From: Roseococcus sp.
Lineage (GTDB): Bacteria; Pseudomonadota; Alphaproteobacteria; Acetobacterales; Acetobacteraceae
DNA length: 49,132 bases
Reading direction: 5' to 3'
Assembly: GCA_026414745.1 (NCBI GenBank)
Contig: JAOAIK010000004.1
Coordinates: 1-49,132 of the forward strand
Positions 1 through 8,159 of the stretch are shown here, piece after piece. The position numbers and the translations under genes were made by a program. A model generated the notes under the pieces. The model was not told the DNA's origin. It worked only from the letters and a program-made list of their open reading frames with translations, and did not search any database. Position 1 is the first letter of the stretch. Each line of letters starts with the position of its first letter.

Positions 1-242
1 GCGGGGGTGCCGAAGCGCAGACGGTGCCAGGCGTCCAGCGCCTCCGCGTCCGGCCGCGCGGCGACGCGCGGCACGAAGGGGCGCCCGCGCCGGGCCTGGT
101 GCTCGGGGCTGGCGAGGAAGGCCGCCGCAAGGTCGCGCGGATCGGCGACGCCGCACCAGTTCGCGACGACTTCCGCGCTCTCGGGCTCGCGGCCTAAAAT
201 GATGCGGTAGGCCCAGACGACCACATGCTCGGGGATCGGCAT
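1..242 (-). CDS. Partial protein with DUF4214-like N-terminus (possible FkbM-type methyltransferase)
   Basis: Reading the minus strand from the ATG at 242 gives 80 codons that stay open to the window edge, so the C-terminus is missing. The start reads MPIPEHVVVWAYRIILGREP, followed by about 20 residues ending in AAFLASPEHQ. This resembles the DUF4214-like helical segment (aromatic-Y-R-x-x-L-G-R-E-P ... F-x-x-S-x-E) that often precedes FkbM-family methyltransferase domains or occurs in glycan-related proteins. Only this segment is visible, so the catalytic domain and role cannot be assigned. It is divergent from the DUF3775 gene, with 67 bp between the two starts. Confidence 0.55.
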   Translation of the reverse strand, partial: MPIPEHVVVWAYRIILGREPESAEVVANWCGVADPRDLAAAFLASPEHQARRGRPFVPRVAARPDAEALDAWHRLRFGTP

Positions 243-309
243 GCTGGCTTCGGCTCCCTGCGCGCCCCGGGCACGGCGCCCGGCCATGACCAACGAGGAG
301 GGCGAGAGC

Positions 310-723
310 ATGGCAGACACGGACGACGACGGCGAGGAGCTCGATCTCGGCATCTCGCTCGAGGTGGTGGCGACGGTGGTGGACCTCGCCCACGCCGTGC
401 AGGAATCCGAGGAGGCGGAGATCGGCCGCCCCGAGGACGACGAGGAGCTGGACGAGGACGAGGAGAACGAGATCACCGAGGAGATGCTGACCGACTACAT
501 CGACGAGCTGAACGAGGAGCAGCAGAACGCCCTCATCGCGCTCGCCTGGGTCGGCCGCGGCGACTACGAGCCGGAGGAATGGGAGGAGGCGCTGAAGCTC
601 GCCGCCGAGCGCAACGCCCGCGGCGACGCCGCTGCCTACCTCGCCGGCATGGATGGGCTCGGGGACCTGCTCTCCGAGGGGCTGGCCGCCTTCGGTATCG
701 CCGTCGAGGAAGTGGAACGCTGA
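310..723 (+). CDS. DUF3775 domain-containing acidic protein
   Basis: A 137-residue, strongly acidic protein. Residues ~1-60 are rich in Asp and Glu. The C-terminal half carries the DUF3775-like block: EEQQNALIALAWVGRGDYEP followed by EEWEEALKLA. The function of the family is unknown; it is found mainly in alphaproteobacteria. I chose the ATG at 310 because GAGGAGG (295-301) lies 8 bases upstream. In-frame ATGs at 241 and 286 would add Ala/Arg-rich residues that do not look like the family. It converges on metH with 12 bp between stop codons. Family assignment is by recognition of the block; function unknown. Confidence 0.75.
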   Translation: MADTDDDGEELDLGISLEVVATVVDLAHAVQESEEAEIGRPEDDEELDEDEENEITEEMLTDYIDELNEEQQNALIALAWVGRGDYEPEEWEEALKLAAERNARGDAAAYLAGMDGLGDLLSEGLAAFGIAVEEVER

Positions 724-735
724 GCCGCCGCCGGC

Positions 736-3700
736 CTACACCGTGAAGTATTTCGCCCGCGGGTGGTGCAGCACGATCGCGCTCGTGCTCTGCTCCGGAT
801 GGAGCTGCCACTCCTCGGAGAGCGTGACGCCGATGCGCTCCGCGCCCAGCAGCTCGAGCAACGGCGCCTGGTCCTCGAGCCGCGGGCAGGCGGGATAGCC
901 GAAGGAGTAGCGGCCGCCCCGGTAGCCCTGTTGCAGCATCTTCTCGATGTCGCGCTCGTCCTCGCTGGCGAAGCCGAGCTCCGCCCGGATCCGCTTGTGG
1001 ACGTATTCGGCCAGCGCCTCCGCCATCTCGACCGAAAGGCCGTGCAGGTAGAGGTAGTCCTGGTAGCGGTTCTCCTCGAACCACTCGCGCGCCATGTCGG
1101 AGGCCTTCTGGCCGACGGTGACGACCTGCAGGCCGATCACGTCGCGCTCGGCCTCGTCCACGTCGCGCACGAAATCGGCGATGCACTCGCCATCCTCCTT
1201 GGGCTGGCGGGGCAGGTGGAAGCGCGCGGCCTCGGTCACGCCGTCCGGCTCGAACAGGATCAGGTCGTTGCCCTGGCCGGCGCATTTCCAGTAGCCGTAG
1301 ATGGCCTGGGGCCTGAGGATCTCCTGCTCCTCGGCGAGCGCCAGCATGCGCTTGAGCACCGGGCGCAGCTCCTGCTTCGCCCAACCGAGGAAATCCTCGA
1401 GCGAGCGGCCCGCCTTCCGGAAGCCCCACTGGAACTGGTAGAGGCTGCGCTCGTTGATGAAGGGAACGAGCGCGCGCGGGTCGGCCTCGATCACGCGCGG
1501 CCCCCAGAAGGGCGGGACGGGCACGGGAAGCCCCTGGGTGAGGCGGCGGCGGCGCGCCTGAGCGTAGGCGAGATCGACGGGCGCGAAGCCGCGCGGGTCG
1601 GCCTGGCCCAGCACGCGCTTCTCGTTGCGCGCCTTGCCCTGTCGCCGCGCCTGGATGGCCGCGAGATAGCCGTCGAAGTCGTTGCCCATCACCTTGTCCA
1701 TCAGGTGCAGGCCGTCGAAGGCGTCGCGCGCGTAGGCCACGCGCCCGCAGGCATAGGCCTTCACGCACTCCTCCTCGACGAAGTTGCGCGTCAGCGCCGC
1801 CCCGCCCAGCAGCACGGGCAGGTCGATGCCCATGCGCGACATCTCCTCGAGGTTCTCCTTCATCACCACGGTGGACTTCACGAGCAGCCCCGACATGCCG
1901 ATGGCGTGGGCCTTGTGCTCGCGGGCGGCGGCGACGATGTCCTGGAGCGGCACCTTGATGCCGAGGTTGACCACCTTGTAGCCGTTGTTGGTGAGGATGA
2001 TGTCGACGAGGTTCTTGCCGATGTCGTGCACGTCCCCCTTGACCGTGCCGAGCACGATCACGCCTTTCTCCCGCCCCTCGACGCGCTCCATGAAGGGCTG
2101 CAGGTAGGCGACGGCGGCCTTCATCGTCTCCGCCGACTGCAGCACGAAGGGGAGCTGCATCTTCCCCGCGCCGAACAGGTCGCCCACCACCTTCATGCCG
2201 TCGAGCAGGATGTCGTTGATGATGGCGAGCGGCGAGAGGCCCTTCGCCATCGCCTCGGCGAGCTCCTCCTCCAGCCCCTTGCGGTCCCCGTCCACGATGC
2301 GGTCCCGAAGACGCTCCTCGACCGTCTCGGCCCGCTTCCTCGCCGCCCCGTCGGCCGCCTTGCGGCCGGCGAAGATCTCGAGCACCCGCTGCAGGGGATC
2401 GTAGCCCTCGCGCCTGCGGTCGAAGATCAGGTCCTCCATCACCGCGACCTCCTCGGGCGGGATCTGGTGGAGCGGCTTGATCTTGGAGACATGCACGATA
2501 GCGCCCGTCATGCCGGCCTTCACGGCATGGTCGAGGAAGACGCTGTTGAGCACGTGGCGCGCGGCGGGGTTGAGGCCGAAGGAGATGTTGGACAGGCCGA
2601 GGATGATCTGGATGTCCGGGAACTCCTCGCGGATCATGCGGATGCCCTCGAGCGTCCAGAGGCCCAGCTTGCGGTCGTCCTCGTTCCCCGTGGCGATCGT
2701 GAAGGTGAGCGGGTCGATCAGCAGGTCGGAGGGCGGCAGGCCGTGGCGGCGGCAGGCGAAATCGACCAGGCGGCGCGCGATGCGCAGCTTGTCCTCCGCG
2801 GTCTTGGCCATGCCCTGCTCGTCGATGGTGAGCGCGATCACGGCGGCGCCGAACTTCCTGGCCAGCACCATGCGCTCCGCCGCGGCGCGCTCTCCCTCCT
2901 CGAAGTTGATCGAGTTGATGACAGGCTTGCCGCCGTGCAGCTTGAGCGCCGCCTCGATCACCGCCGTCTCGGTGCTGTCGATCACCAGCGGGCAGTTCAC
3001 GCTCGCGGTGAAGCGGCGCACCACCTCGCACATCTCGGCCATCTCGTCGCGGCCGACGAAGGCGGTGCAGATGTCGAGCGCGTTCGACCCTTCCGCCACC
3101 TGCTCGCGGCCGATGGCGAGGCAGCCGTCCCAGTCGTGCGCCGCCTGGCGATCGCGCCAGGCCTTGGAGCCGTTCGCGTTGCAGCGCTCGCCGATGGAGA
3201 AGTAGCTGTTCTCCTGGCGCAGGCTGACGGCGCCGTAGAGCGAGGCGACGGCGGGCACCCAGTGGACGCTGCGCCGCGCCGGCGCGGGCCGCGCCGCGCC
3301 CCCGGCGAGCCGGCGCAGCATCGCATCCAGCGCCGCGATGTGGCTGTCGTTCGTGCCGCAGCAGCCGCCGATCAGGTTCACCCCGTCCTCGACGACGAAG
3401 CGCTCCATCCAGACCGCCATCTCCCCGGCGGAGAGCGGGTAGTGCGTGCGGCCCTCCACGAGCTCGGGCAGCCCGGCATTGGGCTGCACGCTGAGCAGCC
3501 CCGGCCAGTTCCGCGAGAGCCAGCGGAGATGCTCGGCCATCTCCTGCGGGCCGGTGGCGCAGTTGAGGCCGAGGAGCGGCACGTCGAGGGCCTGCACCAC
3601 GGTGGCCGCGGCGGCGATGTCGGGACCGACGAGCAGCGTGCCGGTGGTCTCCACCGTCACCTGCACGAGGATCGGGATGTCGCTGCCGGCCTCGGCCTTC

Positions 3701-4230
3701 GCGGCCTTGGCGGCGTTCACGGCGGCCTTGATGTAGAGCGTGTCCTGGTTGGTCTCGGTGAGGATCGCATCTGCCCCGCCCGCGATCAGGCCGCGGCACT
3801 GCTCGGTCAGGGCCGCCTCGAGCGCGTCGTAGGCGATGTGGCCGAGCGAGGGGAGCTTGGTGCCCGGCCCGATGTCGCCGATGACCCAGCGGTGGCGGCC
3901 GTCGGCGAAGCCCTCGGCGGCCTCGCGCGCGAGCTCGACCGCGCGCTTGTTGATCTCGAAGGCGCGGGCGCCGAGCCCGAACTCCTCGAGGGTGACGGGG
4001 CTGCCGCCGAAGCTGTTGGTCAGCACCATGTCGGCGCCCGCCTCGAAGTAGCCGCGGTGGATGTCGCGCACGATGTCGGGGCGGGAGAGGTTCAGCACCT
4101 CCGTGCAGTTCTCCCTGTCCCAGTAGTCGCGCGCGACGTCGAGATTCATCGCCTGCACGCGCGAACCCATGCCGCCGTCGCAGAGCAGCACGCGGTCGCG
4201 GAGGGCGTCGAGCAGGTGCGGTCGGGACAT
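736..4230 (-). CDS. metH: Cobalamin-dependent methionine synthase MetH
   Basis: A 1164-residue single-chain enzyme that transfers methyl from 5-methyltetrahydrofolate to homocysteine via methylcobalamin (cytoplasm, methionine cycle). All four modules are present in order. The homocysteine domain has zinc-ligand cysteines in GLNCATG and GGCCGTN. The pterin-binding domain contains GERCNANGSK. The helical cap and B12 domain carry GDVHDIGKNL (the DxHxxG cobalt ligand), SGLLVKS and GGAALTR. The C-terminal AdoMet reactivation domain ends with the RxxxGYPACP-type block (RYSFGYPACP). Length is slightly shorter than the ~1227 residues of the E. coli enzyme. The ATG at 4230 is 17 bp after the stop of the ArsR-methyltransferase gene, so the two are probably cotranscribed. 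No metF lies between them. Confidence 0.97.
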   Translation of the reverse strand: MSRPHLLDALRDRVLLCDGGMGSRVQAMNLDVARDYWDRENCTEVLNLSRPDIVRDIHRGYFEAGADMVLTNSFGGSPVTLEEFGLGARAFEINKRAVELAREAAEGFADGRHRWVIGDIGPGTKLPSLGHIAYDALEAALTEQCRGLIAGGADAILTETNQDTLYIKAAVNAAKAAKAEAGSDIPILVQVTVETTGTLLVGPDIAAAATVVQALDVPLLGLNCATGPQEMAEHLRWLSRNWPGLLSVQPNAGLPELVEGRTHYPLSAGEMAVWMERFVVEDGVNLIGGCCGTNDSHIAALDAMLRRLAGGAARPAPARRSVHWVPAVASLYGAVSLRQENSYFSIGERCNANGSKAWRDRQAAHDWDGCLAIGREQVAEGSNALDICTAFVGRDEMAEMCEVVRRFTASVNCPLVIDSTETAVIEAALKLHGGKPVINSINFEEGERAAAERMVLARKFGAAVIALTIDEQGMAKTAEDKLRIARRLVDFACRRHGLPPSDLLIDPLTFTIATGNEDDRKLGLWTLEGIRMIREEFPDIQIILGLSNISFGLNPAARHVLNSVFLDHAVKAGMTGAIVHVSKIKPLHQIPPEEVAVMEDLIFDRRREGYDPLQRVLEIFAGRKAADGAARKRAETVEERLRDRIVDGDRKGLEEELAEAMAKGLSPLAIINDILLDGMKVVGDLFGAGKMQLPFVLQSAETMKAAVAYLQPFMERVEGREKGVIVLGTVKGDVHDIGKNLVDIILTNNGYKVVNLGIKVPLQDIVAAAREHKAHAIGMSGLLVKSTVVMKENLEEMSRMGIDLPVLLGGAALTRNFVEEECVKAYACGRVAYARDAFDGLHLMDKVMGNDFDGYLAAIQARRQGKARNEKRVLGQADPRGFAPVDLAYAQARRRRLTQGLPVPVPPFWGPRVIEADPRALVPFINERSLYQFQWGFRKAGRSLEDFLGWAKQELRPVLKRMLALAEEQEILRPQAIYGYWKCAGQGNDLILFEPDGVTEAARFHLPRQPKEDGECIADFVRDVDEAERDVIGLQVVTVGQKASDMAREWFEENRYQDYLYLHGLSVEMAEALAEYVHKRIRAELGFASEDERDIEKMLQQGYRGGRYSFGYPACPRLEDQAPLLELLGAERIGVTLSEEWQLHPEQSTSAIVLHHPRAKYFTV

Positions 4231-4247
4231 GCGGGGCCTCGGTCGCG

Positions 4248-5186
4248 TCAGGCGTCGGCGAGAAGACGGGCGGGCAGCTTCTCCGCGCGCCAGAGGCGCA
4301 CGGCGAGCGGGCCCGGGATTTCGCTCGAGCGCGGCGCGGCGCAGCCGGCCGCGCCCAGCCAGCCGGCGATGGCGGCGTCGTCGAAGCCGGGCCAGCGGTG
4401 CGCGAAGCGCTGCATCGTCTCGGCCCGCCCGTGCGGCGCGAGGTCGAGCACGATCAGCGCCCCGCCCGGGCGCAGCACCCGCGCGGCCTCGGCCAGCGCG
4501 GCGGCCGGGTCCTCGGCGTAGTGCAGCACCATCTGCAGCGTCACCGCATCGAAGCGCGCATCGGGCAGCGGCAGGCGATACATGTCGGCGAGGCGCACGG
4601 TGCAGCGCTCGGCGAGGCCGCGCTCGGAGAGGCGCGCGCGGGCCAGCGCCAGCATCTCGCGGCTCGCGTCCACGCCGAGCGCGCGCCCGACGCGCGGCGC
4701 CACCAGCTCGAGCAGCGCGCCCGTGCCGGTGCCGATGTCGAGCAGGCTTTCCACCCGCTCGGGCAGGGCGGCGAGCAGCGCGGCCTCGATGGCGGCGGCA
4801 TCGAGGCCGAGGGCGCGGATTTCGTCCCACTCCATCCCCTCGCGCTGGAAGGCCTCGGAGGCGGCGCGGGCGCGCTCGGCGGCGATGCGCGCGGCCTGGC
4901 GGCGATCGGCCTGCAGCAGCGGGTCCTCCTCCGGCAGCCGGGCCAGCAGGGCGCGCGCGAGATCGGCCCCGGCGGGAAGCTGGAAATAGACATGCGGCCC
5001 CTCCGGCAGCCGCTCGAGCAGCCCCGCCTCGTGCAGCAGCTTGAGGTGGCGGGAGAGGCGCGGCTGGGACTGGCCGAGCACGGCGCAGAGCTCGCTGACG
5101 TTGAAGGCCCCGCGCGCGCAGAGCGCGAGCAGGCGCAGCCGGGTCGGCTCGGCGGCGGCGCGCAGTTGGGTGAGCAGCGGCTCCAT
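4248..5186 (-). CDS. ArsR-family regulator fused to SAM-dependent methyltransferase
   Basis: 312 residues. Residues ~1-90 are an ArsR-type winged helix (EPTRLRLLALCARGAFNVSE, then QPRLSRHLKLLHEAGLLE). Residues ~140-300 are a class I methyltransferase fold with motif I LLDIGTGTGALLELV, an acidic motif II (GVDASREML) and ARVLRPGG. It lacks the cysteine-rich metal site of arsenic or zinc sensors, so a SAM or S-adenosylhomocysteine ligand is the natural guess for the C-terminal domain. It sits 17 bp upstream of metH, and a palindrome begins 14 bp upstream of its start. ArsR-type regulators of methionine genes that respond to SAH (SahR) are known in Proteobacteria. That this protein is one, and autoregulates metH, is inference. 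The methyltransferase domain might alternatively be catalytic. Confidence 0.88.
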   Translation of the reverse strand: MEPLLTQLRAAAEPTRLRLLALCARGAFNVSELCAVLGQSQPRLSRHLKLLHEAGLLERLPEGPHVYFQLPAGADLARALLARLPEEDPLLQADRRQAARIAAERARAASEAFQREGMEWDEIRALGLDAAAIEAALLAALPERVESLLDIGTGTGALLELVAPRVGRALGVDASREMLALARARLSERGLAERCTVRLADMYRLPLPDARFDAVTLQMVLHYAEDPAAALAEAARVLRPGGALIVLDLAPHGRAETMQRFAHRWPGFDDAAIAGWLGAAGCAAPRSSEIPGPLAVRLWRAEKLPARLLADA

Positions 5187-5199
5187 GGCTTGCCAATGG

Positions 5200-5217
5200 C
5201 ATAAACATATCCTTATG
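5200..5217. promoter_or_regulatory. Palindromic operator candidate between ArsR-methyltransferase/metH and CobW-like gene
   Basis: The 18 bases CATAAACATATCCTTATG read CATAAnnATATnnTTATG identically on both strands. The site is a conspicuous AT-rich island in very GC-rich DNA. It lies 14 bp upstream of the regulator's ATG (5186) and 9 bp upstream of the divergent ATG at 5226, so a bound dimer could block both. I recall SahR-type sites as similar CATAA/ATAT/TTATG palindromes, but I could not check this. The palindrome is directly visible; which protein binds it is inference. Confidence 0.72.
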
Positions 5218-5225
5218 TCCAGCGT

Positions 5226-5594
5226 ATGGTCTGGTCGCTCGATGCCCGCATCCCCGTGACCCTGCTGCCCGACCTCGCGGCGGTGGAGGCGGCCCTCGCC
5301 GAGGGCGGGCCGGCCGCGCTGATCACCGCCGCACCGCCGCCGCCCAAGCCCGCGCGGGCGGTGGCCGCCGTCTCCTTCGCCGCCGGGGTGGCCACGCACC
5401 GTGCCGGCTGCGCCTGCTGCCAGGGGCGCAGCGCGGCCGCCGAGGCGCTGGACCGCCTCTTCCAGGCCCGCGCCCGCGGCGACGCCCCCTGGTTCGAGCG
5501 CGTGCTGGTGCTGGACGAGGAGGGCGCGGGGGCCGAGGTGCTGGCGGCGCTGCGCGAGGATTCGCTGGCGGCGGCGCGGTTCCGGGGGGCGTGA
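5226..5594 (+). CDS. Small CobW/COG0523-like protein with CxCC motif but no P-loop
   Basis: 122 residues. It begins ARIPVTLLPD, matching the IPVTLLTG start of CobW/COG0523 GTPases, but the following GFLGAGKT P-loop is absent and replaced by an Ala/Pro-rich stretch. The metal motif is kept: GCACCQGRSAAAEALDRLF with Cys62, Cys64 and Cys65. It is followed by APWFERVLVLDEEGAG, which parallels the PFDRVVIETTGLADP strand of the family. It therefore looks like a trimmed CobW-type domain that can bind metal but not GTP. It is divergent from the metH operon, with the palindrome at 5200-5217 just upstream. A GTG at 5256 is an alternative start. The homology is my reading of short motifs, and the function is unknown. 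Confidence 0.62.
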   Translation: MVWSLDARIPVTLLPDLAAVEAALAEGGPAALITAAPPPPKPARAVAAVSFAAGVATHRAGCACCQGRSAAAEALDRLFQARARGDAPWFERVLVLDEEGAGAEVLAALREDSLAAARFRGA

Positions 5595-5634
5595 GGCGGC
5601 GCTAGACTGGGGCCACACGCCAGGACGCCCCGCC

Positions 5635-6609
5635 ATGAGCTTCGCCAGCACCCAGGATCTCGCCGAGAAGCGCGTCTCCTTCGACGAGCTCGGCCCCGGC
5701 CTCTACGCCTACACCGCCGAGGGCGACCCGAACTCCGGCGTCATCGTCGGCCCCGAGGGCGTGGTGGTGGTGGACGCCCAGGCCACGCCGCTGATGGCGC
5801 GCGACGTGCAGGCGCGCATCGCGACCGTCACGCCGCTGCCGGTCCGCCAGATCGTGCTCTCCCACTACCACGCCGTGCGGGTGCTGGGCGCCTCGGGCTA
5901 CCCCGCGCACTCCATCATCTGCTCGGACGCCACGCGCGCGCTGATCGTGGAGCGCGGCGCCCAGGACATGGACAGCGAGATCGGCCGCTTCCCGCGCCTG
6001 TTCCGCGGGCGCGAGACCATCCCCGGCCTCACCTGGCCCACCCATACCTTCGCGCAGCGCATGACGCTCTGGCTGGGCACGCGCGAGGCGCAGGTGATCC
6101 ATATCGGCCGCAGCCACACCGCGGGCGACACGGTGGTCTGGCTGCCCAAGGAGCGGGTCCTCTTCGCCGGCGACACGGTGGAGTTCGGCGCCACCCCCTA
6201 TTGCGGCGACGCGCATTTCGCGGACTGGCCCGCCACGCTCGCGGCCATCCGCGAACTCGGCCCCGAGAAGCTCGTGCCCGGCCGCGGCGCGGCGCTGCTG
6301 ACCAAGGCCGATGTCGCCGAGGCGCTGCACCAGACCGAGAGCTACGTGACCGACCTCTTCGCCCTGGCGCGGCAGGCCGTGGCGAAGGGCTGGTCGTTGA
6401 AAGAGCTCTACGACGAGGCGATGGGCGCGCTGCGCCCGACATACGGCCAGTGGGTGATCTTCGAGCACTGCATGCCCTTCAACGTCAGCCGCGCCTATGA
6501 CGAGGCCATGGGCATCGCGCATCCGCGCATCTGGACCGCCGAGCGGGACGTGGAGATGTGGCAGGCGCTGGAGCGCGGCACGCCGATGAAGAGCGCGGAA
6601 GCGCAGTGA
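5635..6609 (+). CDS. MBL-fold protein with altered metal site
   Basis: 324 residues with the metallo-beta-lactamase fold pattern. The usual HxHxDH reads HYHAVR (His77, His79, Val81, Arg82). The third-motif histidine is kept (SHTAGDT, His161) and so is the bridging aspartate (LFAGDTVEFG, Asp180). The usual PGHG reads PGRG (Arg217). The Zn1 ligands are therefore intact while every Zn2-specific ligand is gone, which suggests a mononuclear or repurposed site. Its stop codon overlaps the ATG of the FAD hydroxylase (TGATG), so the two are translationally coupled. GCTAGACT at 5601-5608 may be its -10 region. The substrate is unknown; a hydrolase in an aromatic or amide catabolic operon is the contextual guess. 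Confidence 0.88.
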   Translation: MSFASTQDLAEKRVSFDELGPGLYAYTAEGDPNSGVIVGPEGVVVVDAQATPLMARDVQARIATVTPLPVRQIVLSHYHAVRVLGASGYPAHSIICSDATRALIVERGAQDMDSEIGRFPRLFRGRETIPGLTWPTHTFAQRMTLWLGTREAQVIHIGRSHTAGDTVVWLPKERVLFAGDTVEFGATPYCGDAHFADWPATLAAIRELGPEKLVPGRGAALLTKADVAEALHQTESYVTDLFALARQAVAKGWSLKELYDEAMGALRPTYGQWVIFEHCMPFNVSRAYDEAMGIAHPRIWTAERDVEMWQALERGTPMKSAEAQ

Positions 6610-8159
6610 TGGCGGGCCGCTTCGCGCCGCCGCGCTACGCCGCGCCGCCGCCGCGCCGTCCGGGCGGCGAGGAGGCGGCGCGGGTGGTGGTGGCGGGGGG
6701 CGGGCTGGTGGGCCTCACGGTCGCGCTCGACCTCGCGCGGCGGGGCGTGGAGGTGGTGCTGCTCGACGAGGACGACACCGTCTCCACCGGCAGCCGGGCC
6801 ATCTGCTTCGCCAAGCGCACGCTCGAGATCTACGGCCGCCTCGGCCTCGGCGCGAAATTCCTGGACAAGGGCGTCACCTGGAACCGCGGCCGCGTCTTCC
6901 ATGGCGAGCGCGAGGCCTATGCCTTCGACCTGCTGCCCGAGCAGGGGCACGAATACCCGGCCTTCGTGAACCTGCAGCAGTATTACGCCGAGGCCTGGCT
7001 GGTGGAGGCCTGCGCCGCCACGGGCCGGGTGGAGCTGCGCTGGCGTCACAAGGTGACGGGCGTCGAGAGCCGCGAGGACGGCGCGCGGCTCTCCGTCGAA
7101 ACCCCCGCCGGCGCCTATACCCTGCGCGCGGAGTGGCTGCTGGCCTGCGACGGCGCGCGCAGCTTCCTGCGCGACTCCCTCGGCCTGCCCTTCCTCGGGC
7201 AGGTGTTCCGCGACCGCTTCCTCATCGCCGATGTGGTGATGCGGGCGGATTTCCCGAGCGAGCGCTGGTTCTGGTTCGACCCCCCCTTCCACCCCGGCCA
7301 GTCCGTGCTGCTGCACAAGCAGCCCGACGATGTGTGGCGCATCGATTTCCAGCTCGGCTGGGAGGCGGACCCGGAGGCCGAGAAGGACCCCGCCCGGGTG
7401 CGCGCGCGCGTCGCCGCCATGCTCGGCCCCGCCATCCCCTTCGAGCTGGAATGGGTCAGCGTCTACACCTTCAGATGCCGGCGGATGGAGCGTTTCCGCC
7501 ACGGCCGCATCCTCTTCCTGGGCGATGCGGCGCACCAGGTGAGCCCCTTCGGCGCGCGCGGCGGCAATGGCGGGGTGCAGGACGCGGACAACCTCGCCTG
7601 GCGGCTCGCCGCCGTGCTGGCGGGCGAGGCGGGGGAGGCGCTGCTCGACGGCTACGAGGCCGAGCGCATCCCCGCCGCCGACGAGAACATCCTGAACTCC
7701 ACCCGCAGCACGGATTTCATCACGCCGAAGAACCCCGCCGCGCGCGCCTATCGCGACGCGGTGCTGCAGCTCGCGCGGCGGCATGCCTTCGCCCGCCCCC
7801 TCGTGAACTCGGGCCGGCTCTCGCGCCCCTGGTCGGGGCAGCAGGCGGCCCCCGATGCGCCGGTGATGCGCGACGGCCGCGCGGACTGGCTGCTGCGCCA
7901 CATCGGCCATGACGGGCGCTTCGCGCTGGTCGCGCGCGAGGCCGAGCCCCCTGCCCTGCCCGGCGTCAGCGCCGTGATCCTCTCCGACGCGCCGCGCCCT
8001 GGCGCGCTGTGGGACCATGCGGGGCTGGCCGCCGCCCGCCTCGGCCTCGCGCCCGGCGAGGCGGCGCTCTTCCGCCCCGACCAGATCCTCGCCGGCCGCG
8101 CCCCGGCCGCCGACGGCGCGGCGCTGGCCGCGCTGCACGCCAAGGCCCTCGCCCGATGA
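6609..8159 (+). CDS. FAD-dependent aromatic hydroxylase (MhpA/PheA-type monooxygenase)
   Basis: 516 residues. The FAD-binding Rossmann motif is VVVAGGGLVGL (~27-37) with a downstream acidic residue in VVLLDED. The DG motif is LLACDGARSFLR. The second FAD motif is GRILFLGDAAHQVSPFGARG (~302). These three motifs in order define the class A flavoprotein hydroxylases that use NAD(P)H and O2 to hydroxylate phenolic or aromatic acid substrates. The C-terminal ~130 residues are the thioredoxin-like tail common to PheA/MhpA relatives. It overlaps the MBL gene upstream by 1 base and the DUF2783 gene downstream by 4 bases. The substrate cannot be read from the sequence. Confidence 0.92.
   Translation: MAGRFAPPRYAAPPPRRPGGEEAARVVVAGGGLVGLTVALDLARRGVEVVLLDEDDTVSTGSRAICFAKRTLEIYGRLGLGAKFLDKGVTWNRGRVFHGEREAYAFDLLPEQGHEYPAFVNLQQYYAEAWLVEACAATGRVELRWRHKVTGVESREDGARLSVETPAGAYTLRAEWLLACDGARSFLRDSLGLPFLGQVFRDRFLIADVVMRADFPSERWFWFDPPFHPGQSVLLHKQPDDVWRIDFQLGWEADPEAEKDPARVRARVAAMLGPAIPFELEWVSVYTFRCRRMERFRHGRILFLGDAAHQVSPFGARGGNGGVQDADNLAWRLAAVLAGEAGEALLDGYEAERIPAADENILNSTRSTDFITPKNPAARAYRDAVLQLARRHAFARPLVNSGRLSRPWSGQQAAPDAPVMRDGRADWLLRHIGHDGRFALVAREAEPPALPGVSAVILSDAPRPGALWDHAGLAAARLGLAPGEAALFRPDQILAGRAPAADGAALAALHAKALAR

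Noticed and set aside
533..4521. Very long open frames antisense to or in alternate frames of metH (up to ~1250 codons)
   Set aside because: They are by-products of extreme GC content. Their translations are Arg/Ala/Gly/His-rich without domains, while the metH frame has complete motifs.
5187..5225. SAM or cobalamin riboswitch ahead of the metH operon
   Set aside because: Only 39 bases separate the divergent starts, and no riboswitch-like pairing is present. The palindrome explains the region better.
5401..6609. Possible longer N-terminus joining the CobW-like region to the MBL protein
   Set aside because: The extension is read in a different frame from the CobW-like gene and is Arg/Pro-rich. 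The MBL homology begins at the ATG at 5635.
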